Shown piece by piece: positions 52,889 to 63,478 of a DNA stretch of 64,000 nucleotides. The position numbers and the translations under genes were made by a program. The notes beneath the pieces are model-generated. The model ran no database searches. It was given only the letters and a program-made list of their open reading frames with translations, and was not told the origin of the DNA. Origin of the DNA: Rhynchopus euleeides. Taxonomy: Eukaryota > Euglenozoa > Diplonemea > Diplonemida > Diplonemidae. Each line of letters opens with the position of its first letter. The stretch's first letter is position 1. The stretch spans positions 1,488,001-1,552,000 of the forward strand of contig OY723273.1 in NCBI GenBank assembly GCA_963210315.1, read 5' to 3'.

Positions 52889-53753
52889 TACACACGACAC
52901 ACTATACACCGACCTGCAGGCAGGCAGAGGTGTAGCCTTCCGCTAATCTGCCTCTCGGGTTCTGTGCACACGCAAGTGCCGTCTCAAAAATTGGCCTTAG
53001 CTTGCAGCGCTTTGTGATGTGCCCCTCCACGTGTGGGGCAATGGTCTTGATCTTGGGTTGTGGTCCCTTCGTAGTGGACCCAGCTTTGCGTCTCTTCGTA
53101 TGGGCCCGGTCTTCTGTGGGCCCATGTTTCGTCTAGTATTGTTCGCTTCTCAGAGGTTGGGTGAATTGATACACACAGAAAAAATACATGGAATACAGCG
53201 GTGCGATGCACCCCCCCTACACCCCCAACCCAGCCCGCCCCTTTTTCAGTGAATAATACTACTGACGCACTTCTGGAATCTGTCGCTTGCTTGCATTGCA
53301 CGCATCCACTCTTGCTACAGGAACTCGCACAGGCTGTCTCTTTACTACGCAGCGCAACGCCCCGTCTTCTGTCTTTGCTACAGGAAACTCGCACGCCTCG
53401 CGATTTTTTAAAACCCCCCTCTCTCCCCCTCAGGTTCTCCCCACCCCTGTGTGTGACGCCTCGGATGACCTGCCTGAAGCACAGAAAGTGGCTTCGCTGC
53501 ACGTCGACTCCTTCAGTGTGTCTGTCGCATTTCCTCTGACACACAGGGTGTGTCTGGTGCAAAATGGGGCGGTCTGTGGAGCCGCCAAAAATATGTCTCA
53601 CACAGCCCTGCCGCATCACGCGCCACACAACCTCCACCCTCCCACCCCCCCGCCAGGACAGGCACGCAGTGCTGTACACACTAGACCCTAGACACCCCTG
53701 CATTCGACACTCCCCCACACACACACCCGAGGCCTTCGCCTCAGGTTCACACC
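52889..53753. other. Intergenic stretch
   Basis: A short partial duplication GCTACAGGAA.CTCGCAC occurs twice (about 53313 and 53376). I see no gene. Confidence 0.4.
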
Positions 53754-54263
53754 ATGAACCCCGACCTGAAGCTCCGCAAGCGGAAGGTGGGGAAGGCATC
53801 TGGGCCGAAGCAGTGGACCTTTGATGACAGCGGAAACATTATCAACTTCAGCTTCCGCGCCCTGCGGCAGGATGTGCTGCTGAGGCTGCGGAGCGACCAG
53901 CTGTACACCATGGAGGAGTGCAAGGTGATGGTGCGCGAGCTGCTGAAGTACTCCACCGCGTGGATGGAGGTGGAGCTGCAGCAGCTGCTGTACCTCTCGG
54001 GGCTGCATAACAAGCTGCTGCCAAACAAGGCAAACACGCTTGCATTCCAGTGGCCCCTGAGCCCGATCCCGACGCTGCCGTTCGATTTTGGCGGAGATGT
54101 CTCTGCCGCCGCCCACCCGCGCTTCCGCATCGGTAAGCTTGTGGAAGAGCTGAACAAGTCGATTATCCGGTTGATAGACAATCTCCTGATGCAGCGCCGT
54201 GAACGCCTTCTCTTTGCGGCACGCATTCTTGAAGACCTCGAGTCGATCGAGGATTTGCAGTGA
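53754..54263 (+). CDS. Conserved-looking 169-residue protein of unknown function
   Basis: ATG at 53754 after a short leader, stop TGA at 54261-54263, no intron. The product starts basic (MNPDLKLRKRKVGK), then has well-mixed helices (FSFRALRQDVLLRLRSDQLY, EECKVMVRELLKYSTAWME). The C-terminal helix is KLVEELNKSIIRLIDNLLMQRRERLL. No membrane segment or signal peptide is seen. The pattern suggests an alpha-helical scaffold or complex subunit. I do not recognise the family. Confidence 0.65.
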   Translation: MNPDLKLRKRKVGKASGPKQWTFDDSGNIINFSFRALRQDVLLRLRSDQLYTMEECKVMVRELLKYSTAWMEVELQQLLYLSGLHNKLLPNKANTLAFQWPLSPIPTLPFDFGGDVSAAAHPRFRIGKLVEELNKSIIRLIDNLLMQRRERLLFAARILEDLESIEDLQ

Positions 54264-54903
54264 TGGGCCACCAGCAGAGTGACTCGCAGTGGTAGGCGGG
54301 GTGGCGGATGTTTTTTTTATTAGATCCTCATAGAGCCTATAGCGCCCAAACCCCCACCGGTGTTTTGCAAGGCGGGTGGTGGCGGCGGCGGTTTGGTAAC
54401 GAATATGGGAAGAGCCCCCCTCCCCGGGCGTAGTTGGTGGAATGTGCAAAATCACCCGTTTCGGGAGGAGATGCGTTCTGCCTCGCAGCAAGCTTATTTG
54501 CGTCCGCCCGTCTCCCCCCTTTCACCCCCCATGGCATGTGCGTGTGGCGGTTCACACGCCAGAGCCCAGATTCGAAGGAAAATGCGAGGCACAGCTGCTC
54601 CACCCCCATCCCCCTCCCTATTGATTGATTATCATCTGGGCACGTCGCATCGTAAATCCCGATGTAGCTTAGGAGGAAAAGCGGCACTTTTTTTGTGGGT
54701 GTTCTCGCGATCGACGAATACCTGCTGGTTCTTCTCACCCCTTACTGATTTGCAGACACATAGTTTTGCCTGCCCGCATTGTGCCGGAGGGCAGTGCTCT
54801 CTTTTGAGACAACCTTTCCGGTCCATCACCATCCACCACCACCCCTTCAGAGAAATGCCCTGCACTTTGCTGCAGCGTGCAAGGTAACACCCCCTGCCAC
54901 ACG
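54264..54903. other. Intergenic region with a retrotransposon remnant, upstream of the CID gene
   Basis: It contains the solo Y block at 54701-54773. Otherwise nothing is recognised. Confidence 0.5.
54701..54773 (-). repeat. Solo Y block of the tyrosine-recombinase retrotransposon
   Basis: GTGTTCTCGCGATCGACGAA and the following 50 bp match the Y block of the element at 20156-24950 with a few changes, on the opposite strand. No X block or coding part accompanies it. It ends about 130 bp before the CID gene start. Confidence 0.8.
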
Positions 54904-56723
54904 ATGGACACGGAGAAGGAGCTCGCGAAGGACATCACCGGAGCACTGGTGGGCCTCCGCCAACCGGCCGAGGTGCAGTTCGTCGAGTTCAAGAGAATAT
55001 GCCTCGCCAACATCGAGCGCATCCCCGAGATCAGCAAGGGCATCCGTGCGGCCATCCTCTCGCTGGAACCCTGCGACACGAAGACGCTGTTCTATCTGAT
55101 GGACTTCTTGCTGTGCGAGATGCCGCTGCTCTTTGAGGACCACCTGAAAGAGGAGGTGAGCGACATCGTCGCACTCAAGATGCCCTGGGTGGCGGAGCAC
55201 GCAGGGGCCTCCTGGGGGCCCAAAGAGTGCAGGGCGCTGGTCGACTCCTGGCGGGTGCGTGGCATCTTCAACGATACAGTGCTGGAGCCAATGGAGTCCG
55301 GGATCAAGCGGGCTATCGAGAACGCGGCGAAGGAAGCGCGCACTGCGAGTATAAGCCCAGTGCCAGCACCGCACTTCGCAGTGGAGCCCGCGGCGCGCCC
55401 GCAGGTGTCCCCGCAGCGCCAGGCGGCCCCGCCGTCTCGGCCGGCCGAGCACCGGCCGGCGCCTGCAGCAGCAGCCCCAGCGCCTGCAGCACAGCCTGTT
55501 GCTGTGGAGGTATGCATGGGGTCAAGGGTGTGAATAGGGTGGTGGTGGGGGGATGGGGTGTGGTGCAGTGTCGGGGTTTGGCGTGCCGTATCTTATTTGA
55601 TTGGGGGAGTGGTTTTTTTTGGCTCATGCATGTGTATTGTCGGCTTTCTCACACACCGCTCGCCGTGCGGAGAACAGTGGTGAGGTAGTGAGTCCTGATG
55701 AAGCGACACTTCCCCCTTCACCGAGTGCCCCACACTGCACCACTGCAGGTAAAGGCACAGCCCGCAGCACCCGAGCCTGTGCAGGAGGAGGAGGAGGAGG
55801 ATGACTTCTACGACCCTCTCGTCGAAGTTGCTGAGGAGCCCACCGATCTTGCGAAGGTATGCCCCGCTTTGTGGTGGCATGGTTTCCATTACCGCCATTG
55901 CCGTGTGTCATGTGGTCCTGCAACCCGTCCCGACCCACTCCCGCCCCACAGCAACTCGATGCTGCAAATGAGGAGCGGAAAAGGGCTGAGAAGGCGCAAG
56001 AGATGCAGGAGCACTCAGAGGCACAACAGCAGCAGCACCGGGATACGCGGGATATGCAAGAACATGCGGCACGACAGCCTGCCCCATCTTCTGGCTACAG
56101 GGGGGCACCCGCGGGGTACGGGCAGCAGGCGCCTCACCAACGCCAACACCAGCACCAGCACCAACATCACCACCACCACCACCACCATCACCACCAGCAT
56201 CAACATCCGCACCAACACCAGCACAGCCGGCAGCATGCGCACCAGCACCAGCACCAGCACCACCATGCGCACCACCCTGTTCACCAGCACCCTCCTGGCT
56301 ACCACCCGTACCCGCCGCAGCAGATGGGCTACCCCTATCAGGTATGGAGAAGAGCGGGCAGTGCTAAGGGGGGAGGGGGGCAGCACCCTGCGCCGCACTG
56401 GCTGTTCACACCACTGTGTCCCCCACACCCACCCACCCACCCACCCAAACCTATCGCAGTATCCCGGGCATGCCCCAGGGCATGCGCAGCAGCACAACCC
56501 TTACGGGTATATGCCTCCGCCGCTGCCGACTGCCACACCGGCGCAGATGCAAGGTTACGAGCAGTACCGAGCAGAGGCGACGGCAGCCGCCACGGCACCG
56601 GGGGCGGCGCAGCAGCAGCAACAGCAACCACCGGCACAACCTGCACAGGCCCCACAGCAGCCGCCTGCTGTCCCAGCGCCAGCAGCGGCAGCTCCGGAAG
56701 GGGATGATATCGAGTTCTTCTGA
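54904..56723 (+). CDS. CID-domain protein with His/Gln-rich tail (Pcf11/SCAF-like)
   Basis: Four exons give 455 residues: 54904-55509, 55749-55856, 55952-56341 and 56460-56723. All three donors are GTATG, all introns lie between codons and the total is 1,368 nt. Residues 1-140 resemble a CTD-interacting domain, an eight-helix fold that binds phosphorylated RNA polymerase II tail: FKRICLANIERIPEISKGIRA, KTLFYLMDFLLCEMP and CRALVDSWRVRGIFND, the last like the LxxxWxxxxIF element. The rest is disordered: Pro/Ala, an acidic EEEEEDDFYDPLVEV strip, then long His/Gln runs in exon 3 (about 56139-56290) and Gln/Pro/Ala in exon 4, ending DDIEFF. A role in transcription termination or mRNA 3'-end formation is likely by homology. 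The CID call is by eye; VHS/ENTH folds are alternatives. Confidence 0.6.
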
Positions 56724-57430
56724 TTGTGTTCCCGACCCGTTTTTTTAGGGCCTCAGGCGGGCAATACAGCCCGGCACTCTGTCCCTCAGCAGCGGGCTGT
56801 AGAGTGGGTGGGGTGGGGTGGGGTGGGGGTATGTGTGTGCAGGGCAGGGGGGTGGGGTCCACCGTGCAGTCCCCACCCACCCACCCCCTCCCCAACACCC
56901 CCCCCCCCCCCCCCCAGCGACCGTTGAGAACCCGAAACGATAACCGAAGGAAACAACAGGATGTGGGGGGGGGGAAGGTACTGGTGCCCCGACCCACTCT
57001 CCCACCCCACCATCCCCCCCTCCTCCCCCGGTTGCCTGTCACGAGTTGCAGTCGGGTTGCGTATTTGTCGGTGTTTATTCAAGCCAACAATGCCTACTAT
57101 TCACGCCCACACATCCCACCGGATATCGCACGAGACCGGTTGCACAAACAAACTGACAGTGCATTTGTCGGTGTTTATTGCACGCTAACCAACGCCTACT
57201 ATTGCATACATACCCCACTGTATCTCGCACGAGACCGGTTGCACAAACAACCAGACAGTGCAGTTGACAGCTCTGATGGGCTGTGACTCCTCTACTCTAC
57301 AACAAGAATTCAAAGAAGCGCATTGTGCACACCGGACTTTTTCGGAGGTTTTGCTGCTTGCCTTCACACTGCGCCCGATGCTACCCCACACGCATCCCAC
57401 CTCTGCAGCCCGGGTGTCCTCTCAGAGAGC
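56724..57430. other. Intergenic, contains a tandem duplication
   Basis: A long C run lies at 56899-56917 and the tandem repeat at 57065-57262. I see no gene. Confidence 0.5.
57065..57262. repeat. Tandem duplication, two units of about 99 bp
   Basis: Units 57065-57163 and 57164-57262 both start TTTGTCGGTGTTTATT, share GCCTACTATT and TCGCACGAGACCGGTTGC, and end GACAGTGCA. They have diverged by about a fifth in the middle, so the duplication is not recent. Confidence 0.85.
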
Positions 57431-58822
57431 ATGGGCAACCCCACACACATGACACGCGGCGGCACCACCTATGTGCGTGTGGAGTGCAGCCGGGGGAGCG
57501 GGCGCTGCTATTGGGTCGAGGCTGACGCCGGGTCCCTCGGTCCCTCGCACCCAGCGGACAGGCGGAAGGTGTGGGAGGTGCGCCGGGACAGAACGCGGGG
57601 GCGCGACTTCTACCACAACCCTGCAACAGGGCAGAAGGTGTGGGAGCTGCCCGAGGGGCAGGGGGCACACGCGGCAGAGGTGCGTGGTGTGGCGGAGGTG
57701 GGGGTGGGGGCGCGGGCACGGCTCGAGCTAGGCGCCGGCGGGACCCAGCGAGCCGTGTCGGAAGAGTCATCGAATGTGTTCTGCGTCAGCGAGGACAGCT
57801 TCGACGGGCTGGATGCGCTGTCGGTCGACCTGTCGCCACAGCCTGCCCAGCCACGCCCGGCGGTGCCGCCCCGCCCGCCTGTGCCGCCCGCAGCAGACGT
57901 CGCGACAGTCCTCTGCGACGACGACCAGGAGCTTGTCGTGGAGTTCGACGAGGCCGACCTGCACCACAGCGAGGCGTCGCCCACCCCCACACCCTCCTCC
58001 CCGGGTTCCGAGACGCTTCGCGCTGCATTCCCCGCACAGCGGGTGCCTTCCGGCAGTGTTGCTGTGGGCCCAGCCATGCGGGACTGCAGGCCGCTGCGGG
58101 TGCCGCAGGCGTGCCCGGCAGCCGGCAGCACAGCGCAGCCATCTGGCAACCCCCTGATGCAGCCGGTGCAGGTGTGCCCCGTCCCCGCAGAGGGCAGCCA
58201 TGCTGGCTCCGACACGGAGTCTGAGTCTGAGTCAGGGTCGGAGTGCGGCGTGACGCTCATCCAGGTGCGCCCACGGCTGGTCAGTGCAGAGGCTGCCCCA
58301 GGGGGTGCCGTCGCGGCGCCTGGGCTACCGCAGCAGCAGCAGCAGCAGCTGGTGTTGCCCGAAGCGGAGGGCGGGGTGGCTTTGGTGAGGAGCCTGCAGC
58401 ACCAGATAGGCGTGCTGATGTCGCACCAGGCGTCGCAGACGCGCGAGATGCAGGTCCTGAAGGAGGCGCTGCGGCAGCGGCAGCAGCAGGAGCAGGAGCA
58501 GCGGCAGCAGCAGCAGGTCCCGCCTCATGAGCAGCGGCAGCAGGCGAAGCAGCCGCGTGTGAAGAAAACCCTGCCGCAGCCGTCGACAGACGGGCTGGTG
58601 CATGTGAGGCCGCCGCAGCGCTTCGTGATCCCACCCTACGAGGAGTTTGCGCTGCAGCGCGGGAGGAGGACAAGCAGCGCAGGGGCGTCGGCACGCCGCA
58701 CAGGGCATCGTGCAGGTGGCGAAGCTGGCTCTGTGCCACGCGCCGCCTCCAGCGCTCGCAAGAAGCAAAACCCGCCTGACTCCAGGCGGTTGGCACTCCA
58801 GTCCAACCGCCCCTTCCGGTAG
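57431..58822 (+). CDS. WW-domain protein with long disordered, Gln-rich tail
   Basis: ATG at 57431 (MGNPTHMTRGG) gives 463 residues in one exon; an ATG six codons later is also possible. Residues about 38-72 match a WW domain (VWEVRRDRTRGRDFYHNPAT, then KVWELPEG): two Trp spaced about 23 apart with an aromatic pair between and a final Pro. WW domains bind proline-rich or phospho-Ser/Pro peptides. The remainder is disordered with acidic patches (DDDQELVVEFDEAD, SESESGSE). A Gln-rich coiled coil lies at about 345-400 (LQHQIGVLMSHQASQTREMQ then QQ/EQ repeats). The basic end contains an FVIPPYEEFALQRGRR motif. Next to a CID protein it might be another mRNA-processing factor, but that is only context. 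Confidence 0.6.
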   Translation: MGNPTHMTRGGTTYVRVECSRGSGRCYWVEADAGSLGPSHPADRRKVWEVRRDRTRGRDFYHNPATGQKVWELPEGQGAHAAEVRGVAEVGVGARARLELGAGGTQRAVSEESSNVFCVSEDSFDGLDALSVDLSPQPAQPRPAVPPRPPVPPAADVATVLCDDDQELVVEFDEADLHHSEASPTPTPSSPGSETLRAAFPAQRVPSGSVAVGPAMRDCRPLRVPQACPAAGSTAQPSGNPLMQPVQVCPVPAEGSHAGSDTESESESGSECGVTLIQVRPRLVSAEAAPGGAVAAPGLPQQQQQQLVLPEAEGGVALVRSLQHQIGVLMSHQASQTREMQVLKEALRQRQQQEQEQRQQQQVPPHEQRQQAKQPRVKKTLPQPSTDGLVHVRPPQRFVIPPYEEFALQRGRRTSSAGASARRTGHRAGGEAGSVPRAASSARKKQNPPDSRRLALQSNRPFR

Positions 58823-59374
58823 TGGGGCCTGTGTTTGTGTGGCGCCTGTGTCTTTGCAATCGAGTGGGCGCCCCTGCTCTTGTGGAGGTGCGAGGGAGGG
58901 GTGGGTGGGTGGGTGAGTTTGTGGCAGAGCGGCACGCCCCCACCCCCCCCCTCACTGAGGGGGTGGGCTAAAAGGGGTGGGGAGGAATTGTTTCGCGTGC
59001 GTTGGGTGTGTCGGCCTGGATATGGGGCTGGTGTCACATTGCTTACGCATCGGAACGGAAGTTACCCCCCGTCCCAGTGTAATTAGATAGGCGGCAGGTA
59101 GAGTAGACGTACAATAGCGCAGGAAGAGAGGGATATGTGCGCTGCGAATAGTACTAACTGGCGCCCGGCTTCCCCAAGCCACCCGTCTCCACCCCCACCC
59201 CACCCACCCTCATGCATGAGCGAAACTTATATGAGGTTTCTTCGCGAGGTCACCTTTTGGTGCAGTTTACCTTCATGTGACCAGACACCATGTATACCAT
59301 CATGCAGGTGCTTCACGGCACATGAGTTGCTGAGGGGACGGCAGGCACTTCTGTGCTAACCTCAGTCCTTCAGT
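58823..59374. other. Intergenic stretch
   Basis: I see no gene. GC-rich sequence gives way to a less GC-rich stretch near 59080-59360, probably the promoter and leader of the following gene. Confidence 0.4.
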
Positions 59375-62300
59375 ATGGGGGCCGGAGCGAGTCACCAGGC
59401 CGGCAATGGCAGCGCGCAGCTCGACCACAACGCTGACAAGTGGAAGGGTCTGATCGGCGAGCTGGAGTCGATATGCAAGGAGCACCAGGCGAATATTGCA
59501 AAGACATCGCTGCAGGCCAACTCCCACTCCCCGAAGGGCGATGACACCAACCTGGGGAGGAAGCGGGGCTCGTCGATTCTCAAGAAGGACTCGATGCTTG
59601 TAGACAAGGGTCAACCGAAGGGAGAAATGTATGTGCCAGTTTGGGTTTCATTTGCTTGTGATTCGTTGTGTGGGTTGTTGCTCACGCGCCCGGAAAGTCG
59701 GATCTTACTCAGTGTTGATATTCGTTGCTGTCTTTCGCTGTGTTTGGCACAGCTGCCACCCACATCACCCCCCCCCCCCCCCCTCTGTGCAGGCCGCGTA
59801 ATCGCAGCAGCTCCGTTATCATCCACAGTGATGCAGCACGCACCAACAGCGGGCCGCCGCGTCCATTGGACCCTGAGCACATGTCACAGGCACTGGAGTG
59901 TCTCCGATCACCAACGAGCACAACGTTCTCAGAGAATCTTCCCAGCCCAATGAGCACGACAAAGCAAGCGGTTCGAAAGCCGCGCAGTTTCACGATGAAG
60001 CTGAAGAAGCAGCGCAAGACGTTCTACGAGACGTACATCGATGGCGAGTTCAACCCTGCAAAGGAGATATCCTGCCGGTACCTCGGGCTGATGTGTGCTG
60101 CGCTGTCCTTCCTTCTGGAGGCGAACGACTCGTTCGAGAGGTCGCACAAGCGTCTGACTGTGGAGGACATGTTCTTCGAGACACACCTGCCACTCCACTA
60201 CCTCGACATCGCCAGCCTGACGCTGTCCAACCTGAGGGACATTGCGCAGGAGTTCATCAACCACGACCCGCGCTGCAGGGGCATCATCAAGGTGGACGCC
60301 GTGCATATGGAGAGCACGCTGGCGGAGGGCGAGGTGGAGCAGGGAGAGCAGGCCAACGAAAGCGGTGACCGCGGGCCTATGTCCCTGTCGGATTTCAGGA
60401 AGAGCATCGAGGAGGAGTTCAAGGAGATGAGTTCGTGCCGCATCTTCAGCTACGATCCGTACGTTGTGGAGCAGGCACAGCTGCGTGTCGACGATAGTGA
60501 ATCAGACAGCGACGCCAATGAGGGGGACGCGAATGCCTTCAACGGGACGCTCACCGTTGACCCCAACTCGAGCGCTCCCTCGCAGTCGCTGGATGCCCTG
60601 GCGCGGTACAAGCATGCGCCAGAGTCTCGCTTCGGGCCGACAAACGATGGCTGGTTTTCTCTCGCATCCGACTTCAACAGCGCCACGAACACTATCACCC
60701 TTGCGGATGCCAAGCTCGACCAGGACATCCACCTTGAGGAGCACCAGACGCCGCTGCAGGCACTGTACAGAGGTATGGTGATGTTTATTTGCACTGCTCG
60801 CTGCATCTCCGATCTCTGTGCGCATTTTATCGGTGCCCTCCGGGGGCCTGCGATGCCAGGACATCGCATTGTCGGCATCGGGTGTCACGTGGTTGTGTGC
60901 CACGCTCACACACCATCCCTGCACAGGATGCTGCACGCGGGACAGGTACACATCTCGTTGCAGGGGCTACCTCCAGTTCAGCCTGATCAACGAGACCACC
61001 GATGAGGACGAAGTGAAGGTGCTGGTATGTGCTGGATGGGGTTCCGAGGAGGGGGGGAGGAGGCTGTGCTGGGTAAGACCAGGTGCGCAAGCGCAAGCGC
61101 TTGAAGACATGGCATCCACAACACACGCCTATGCTTCCCTGCCACACAGACTGCAGGGTGGGAGGGTGGTCGCCTGGCCCTGACCAAGCCAGCGGCACCA
61201 CCAAATCTAAAGTCCGAGGACATTCTCCCCTCAAAATATGCACCTCACACACACACTACCACCCGCAGTACCCTTCTGATCTGAACAACGGCTACGGCCA
61301 CAACGGCATCCCGCTGATCAGCGTTAGGCCTGTTGTCTCGAAGCACCTCGTCGCCCTTGCCTACGGGCTGCATCTGATCCGCGGATTTGTGTCGCAGGAA
61401 GTATGCAAACCCACCGCGCAGGTTCACACCTTGTTTGTGCAAGAGAGCCACTTCACCCCACCTGACAGCAAGGTGCAGCGTACAGCTTCGTGCTGCGTCG
61501 CCGTCTGCTGTCCCTTTTCACTTAAACTTGCCCCCCAGCAAAGGCTCCAGCTATAGCGCCATCGCCTTTCTCCCCCTGATACCTCTTCCCATCACAGAGC
61601 GGACAAGGCATCAACATCAGAGAGCCGTGCAAGGAGCTCGACTTCCCCCTATCCGTGGTGACGAACTACGACATGCCTCTGCTGGAAGCATTTGCCTACT
61701 ACGAACAGTACCTCAAGCACTCTGACCTCGGGGTGTGGGCGGTGCCGCAGCCGATCGACAAGAAGGTGGAGAGTGCCGACTCACCCCCGAACATGTCGAT
61801 GATGGGGCTGCACGAGATCCTTGTTAGAGCCACGACGGAGTCCGCGGATATCAACAAGGTGATGATCCTCCAGTTCGACCTTGCTGCGGTGCACAACGTG
61901 CTAAACATCGCCCCGCCCGGCATGTCGCACTACGGCATCCTGCAGAGCTACGACCCCGAGAAGCAGCAGGTGGAGATCCTCGATGTCGAGCCTGTGAAAT
62001 ATGGCAGGCAGTGGAGCACCACACTCCCCCGCCTCCACCGCGCTCTGATCGGGAAGGGGTACATCTTCCTCTACAAGAGCAGTGTCGTGTCGCTGGGGGA
62101 TGGCAGCACGCGGCTGGACGAGCTGCAGGTGTCTGTGAGGCGCGTCGACACGCTCACATCCAAGCGGCTGAAGAACCTCAAGATGAAGCCGATGCTGCCT
62201 CCGGATCACATCATGTTCTTCGAGTACCCCGTGGTGGTGACTCCCGTCACGACGATTGCCATTGCGATGAACCTGCTCCGCCCTTCGAAGGTGGTGCTCA

Positions 62301-63478
62301 CAAAGGATGTAGTGTATTGCATTGACACCGATCCGTCGTTCCTCGTGGATGAGAAAATCTCTCTGAACGACGTGCAGCGCATCGCCGCGTGCTACCTCGT
62401 CAACAGCGGGCAGAACGACGAGATCAGCGCGGAGTGCGTCAACTTCGACGAGAAGCTGAACGGCGAGAGGCGGGTCACCCTGGCGCAATTCGAGGAGACC
62501 CTGTTGAAGAGCGCTTCGCGCAACGAGGTCATCATCATCAACTGCTCCACCAAGGCCCTGGCATCGTATGGCGGGGGCAAGGGCGGGGAGTATCTGGTGC
62601 TGCACAGCGTGATCACGGAGGACCAGCCGGACCCCATCGTCTGTGTGTCCGATGCACACAAGCGCATGTACACGCGGTACAACCAGATCCCCCTGAGCGA
62701 GCTCTATGCGGGATGTTTGGAGCACGACCCGCTCTCGGGTCGGGCGAGGGGGTATCTGAGGGTTTCGCTTGAGCCCCTGCCTGACATGTACACCTCAGGG
62801 CACTCCATATCGATGTTCAGCCTGCCGCAGTGGGAGCAATTCCGGGTGCCGCAGTGCACGCATCTTAACGGGACTGCGTTGGCGCTGACCACCCTCGGGC
62901 ACCGCTGCAGCGTGGAGGAGATGTTCTACACGGCGTACACCTCGCTCGGTGGGGAGAGGTACCGCCGTGGCAGCTCTGTGTTCCCGTGGCATTCGATGAA
63001 GATCAACATGAGCGAGCTGAGCGAGAAGATGACAGTGACTGCGGTGGCCAAGATGGTGATGAAGTTTGAGCAGGCGACGAACCACTGCCTCACCACCTCC
63101 ATCGTGATCGGGTCGTCGAAGGAGGACTTTGAGCTGCTGCTGCAGGAGGCTGCGGAGCTGCGGTGCAAGTTCTTCGTCGTGGTGGTGGTGAACACAGGCC
63201 CGATTTTTGACATGGCATTGCCAGATGACTCGCGCTGGAAGCTGGGCTGTGGGATCATCAAGGACTACGACCCCAACACCCGCACGGTGTATGTGGTGGA
63301 TGCCAACCCGACGCGCTATGGGAGTGTGTGGTCTGTCGATGTCGATGTCCTGTACGGCGCAGCAGATCTCGACTCCTCTGACAAGGGGGAGAACGGCCTG
63401 ATTAAGATTGGAAAGACGCAGACCGGGATTGGCGCAAAACGCAAATCTATTGTCGAGGCTGACTTCCTGATGACATGA
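59375..63478 (+). CDS. Four-repeat phytochelatin-synthase-like (peptidase C83) protein
   Basis: Five exons give 1,114 residues: 59375-59628, 59793-60772, 60927-61024, 61269-61400 and 61598-63478 (3,345 nt in frame, all donors GTATG). MGAGAS at the start suits N-myristoylation. Four repeats share a papain-like C83 pattern: a nucleophile helix, an LSDFRKSIEE-type helix, a beta hairpin with the His position, then a (I/V)(L/V)D strand and a Tyr-Gly-Trp turn. Repeat 1 (exons 2-3) has ISCRYLG (Cys), DGWFSL (Trp at the His place) and LADAKL (Asp). Repeat 2 (exons 4-5) has no Cys but MSHYGIL (His) and ILDVEP (Asp). Repeat 3 lacks Cys and His. Repeat 4 has VPQCTHLNG (Cys), KLGCGII (no His) and VVDANP (Asp). 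No repeat has the full Cys-His-Asp set. It may be a membrane-attached scaffold or act with residues shared between repeats. The C83 assignment is by eye. Confidence 0.65.

Noticed and set aside
55859-56707. His-rich 282-codon ORF as a separate gene
   Set aside because: It is exon 3 of the CID gene read through its flanking introns; GTATG and CCACAG sites delimit it.
60946-60963. An 18-nt intron in the C83-like gene
   Set aside because: It begins GT and ends AG, but its 18 nt are in frame. Starting exon 3 at 60927 keeps the frame and needs no such tiny intron.
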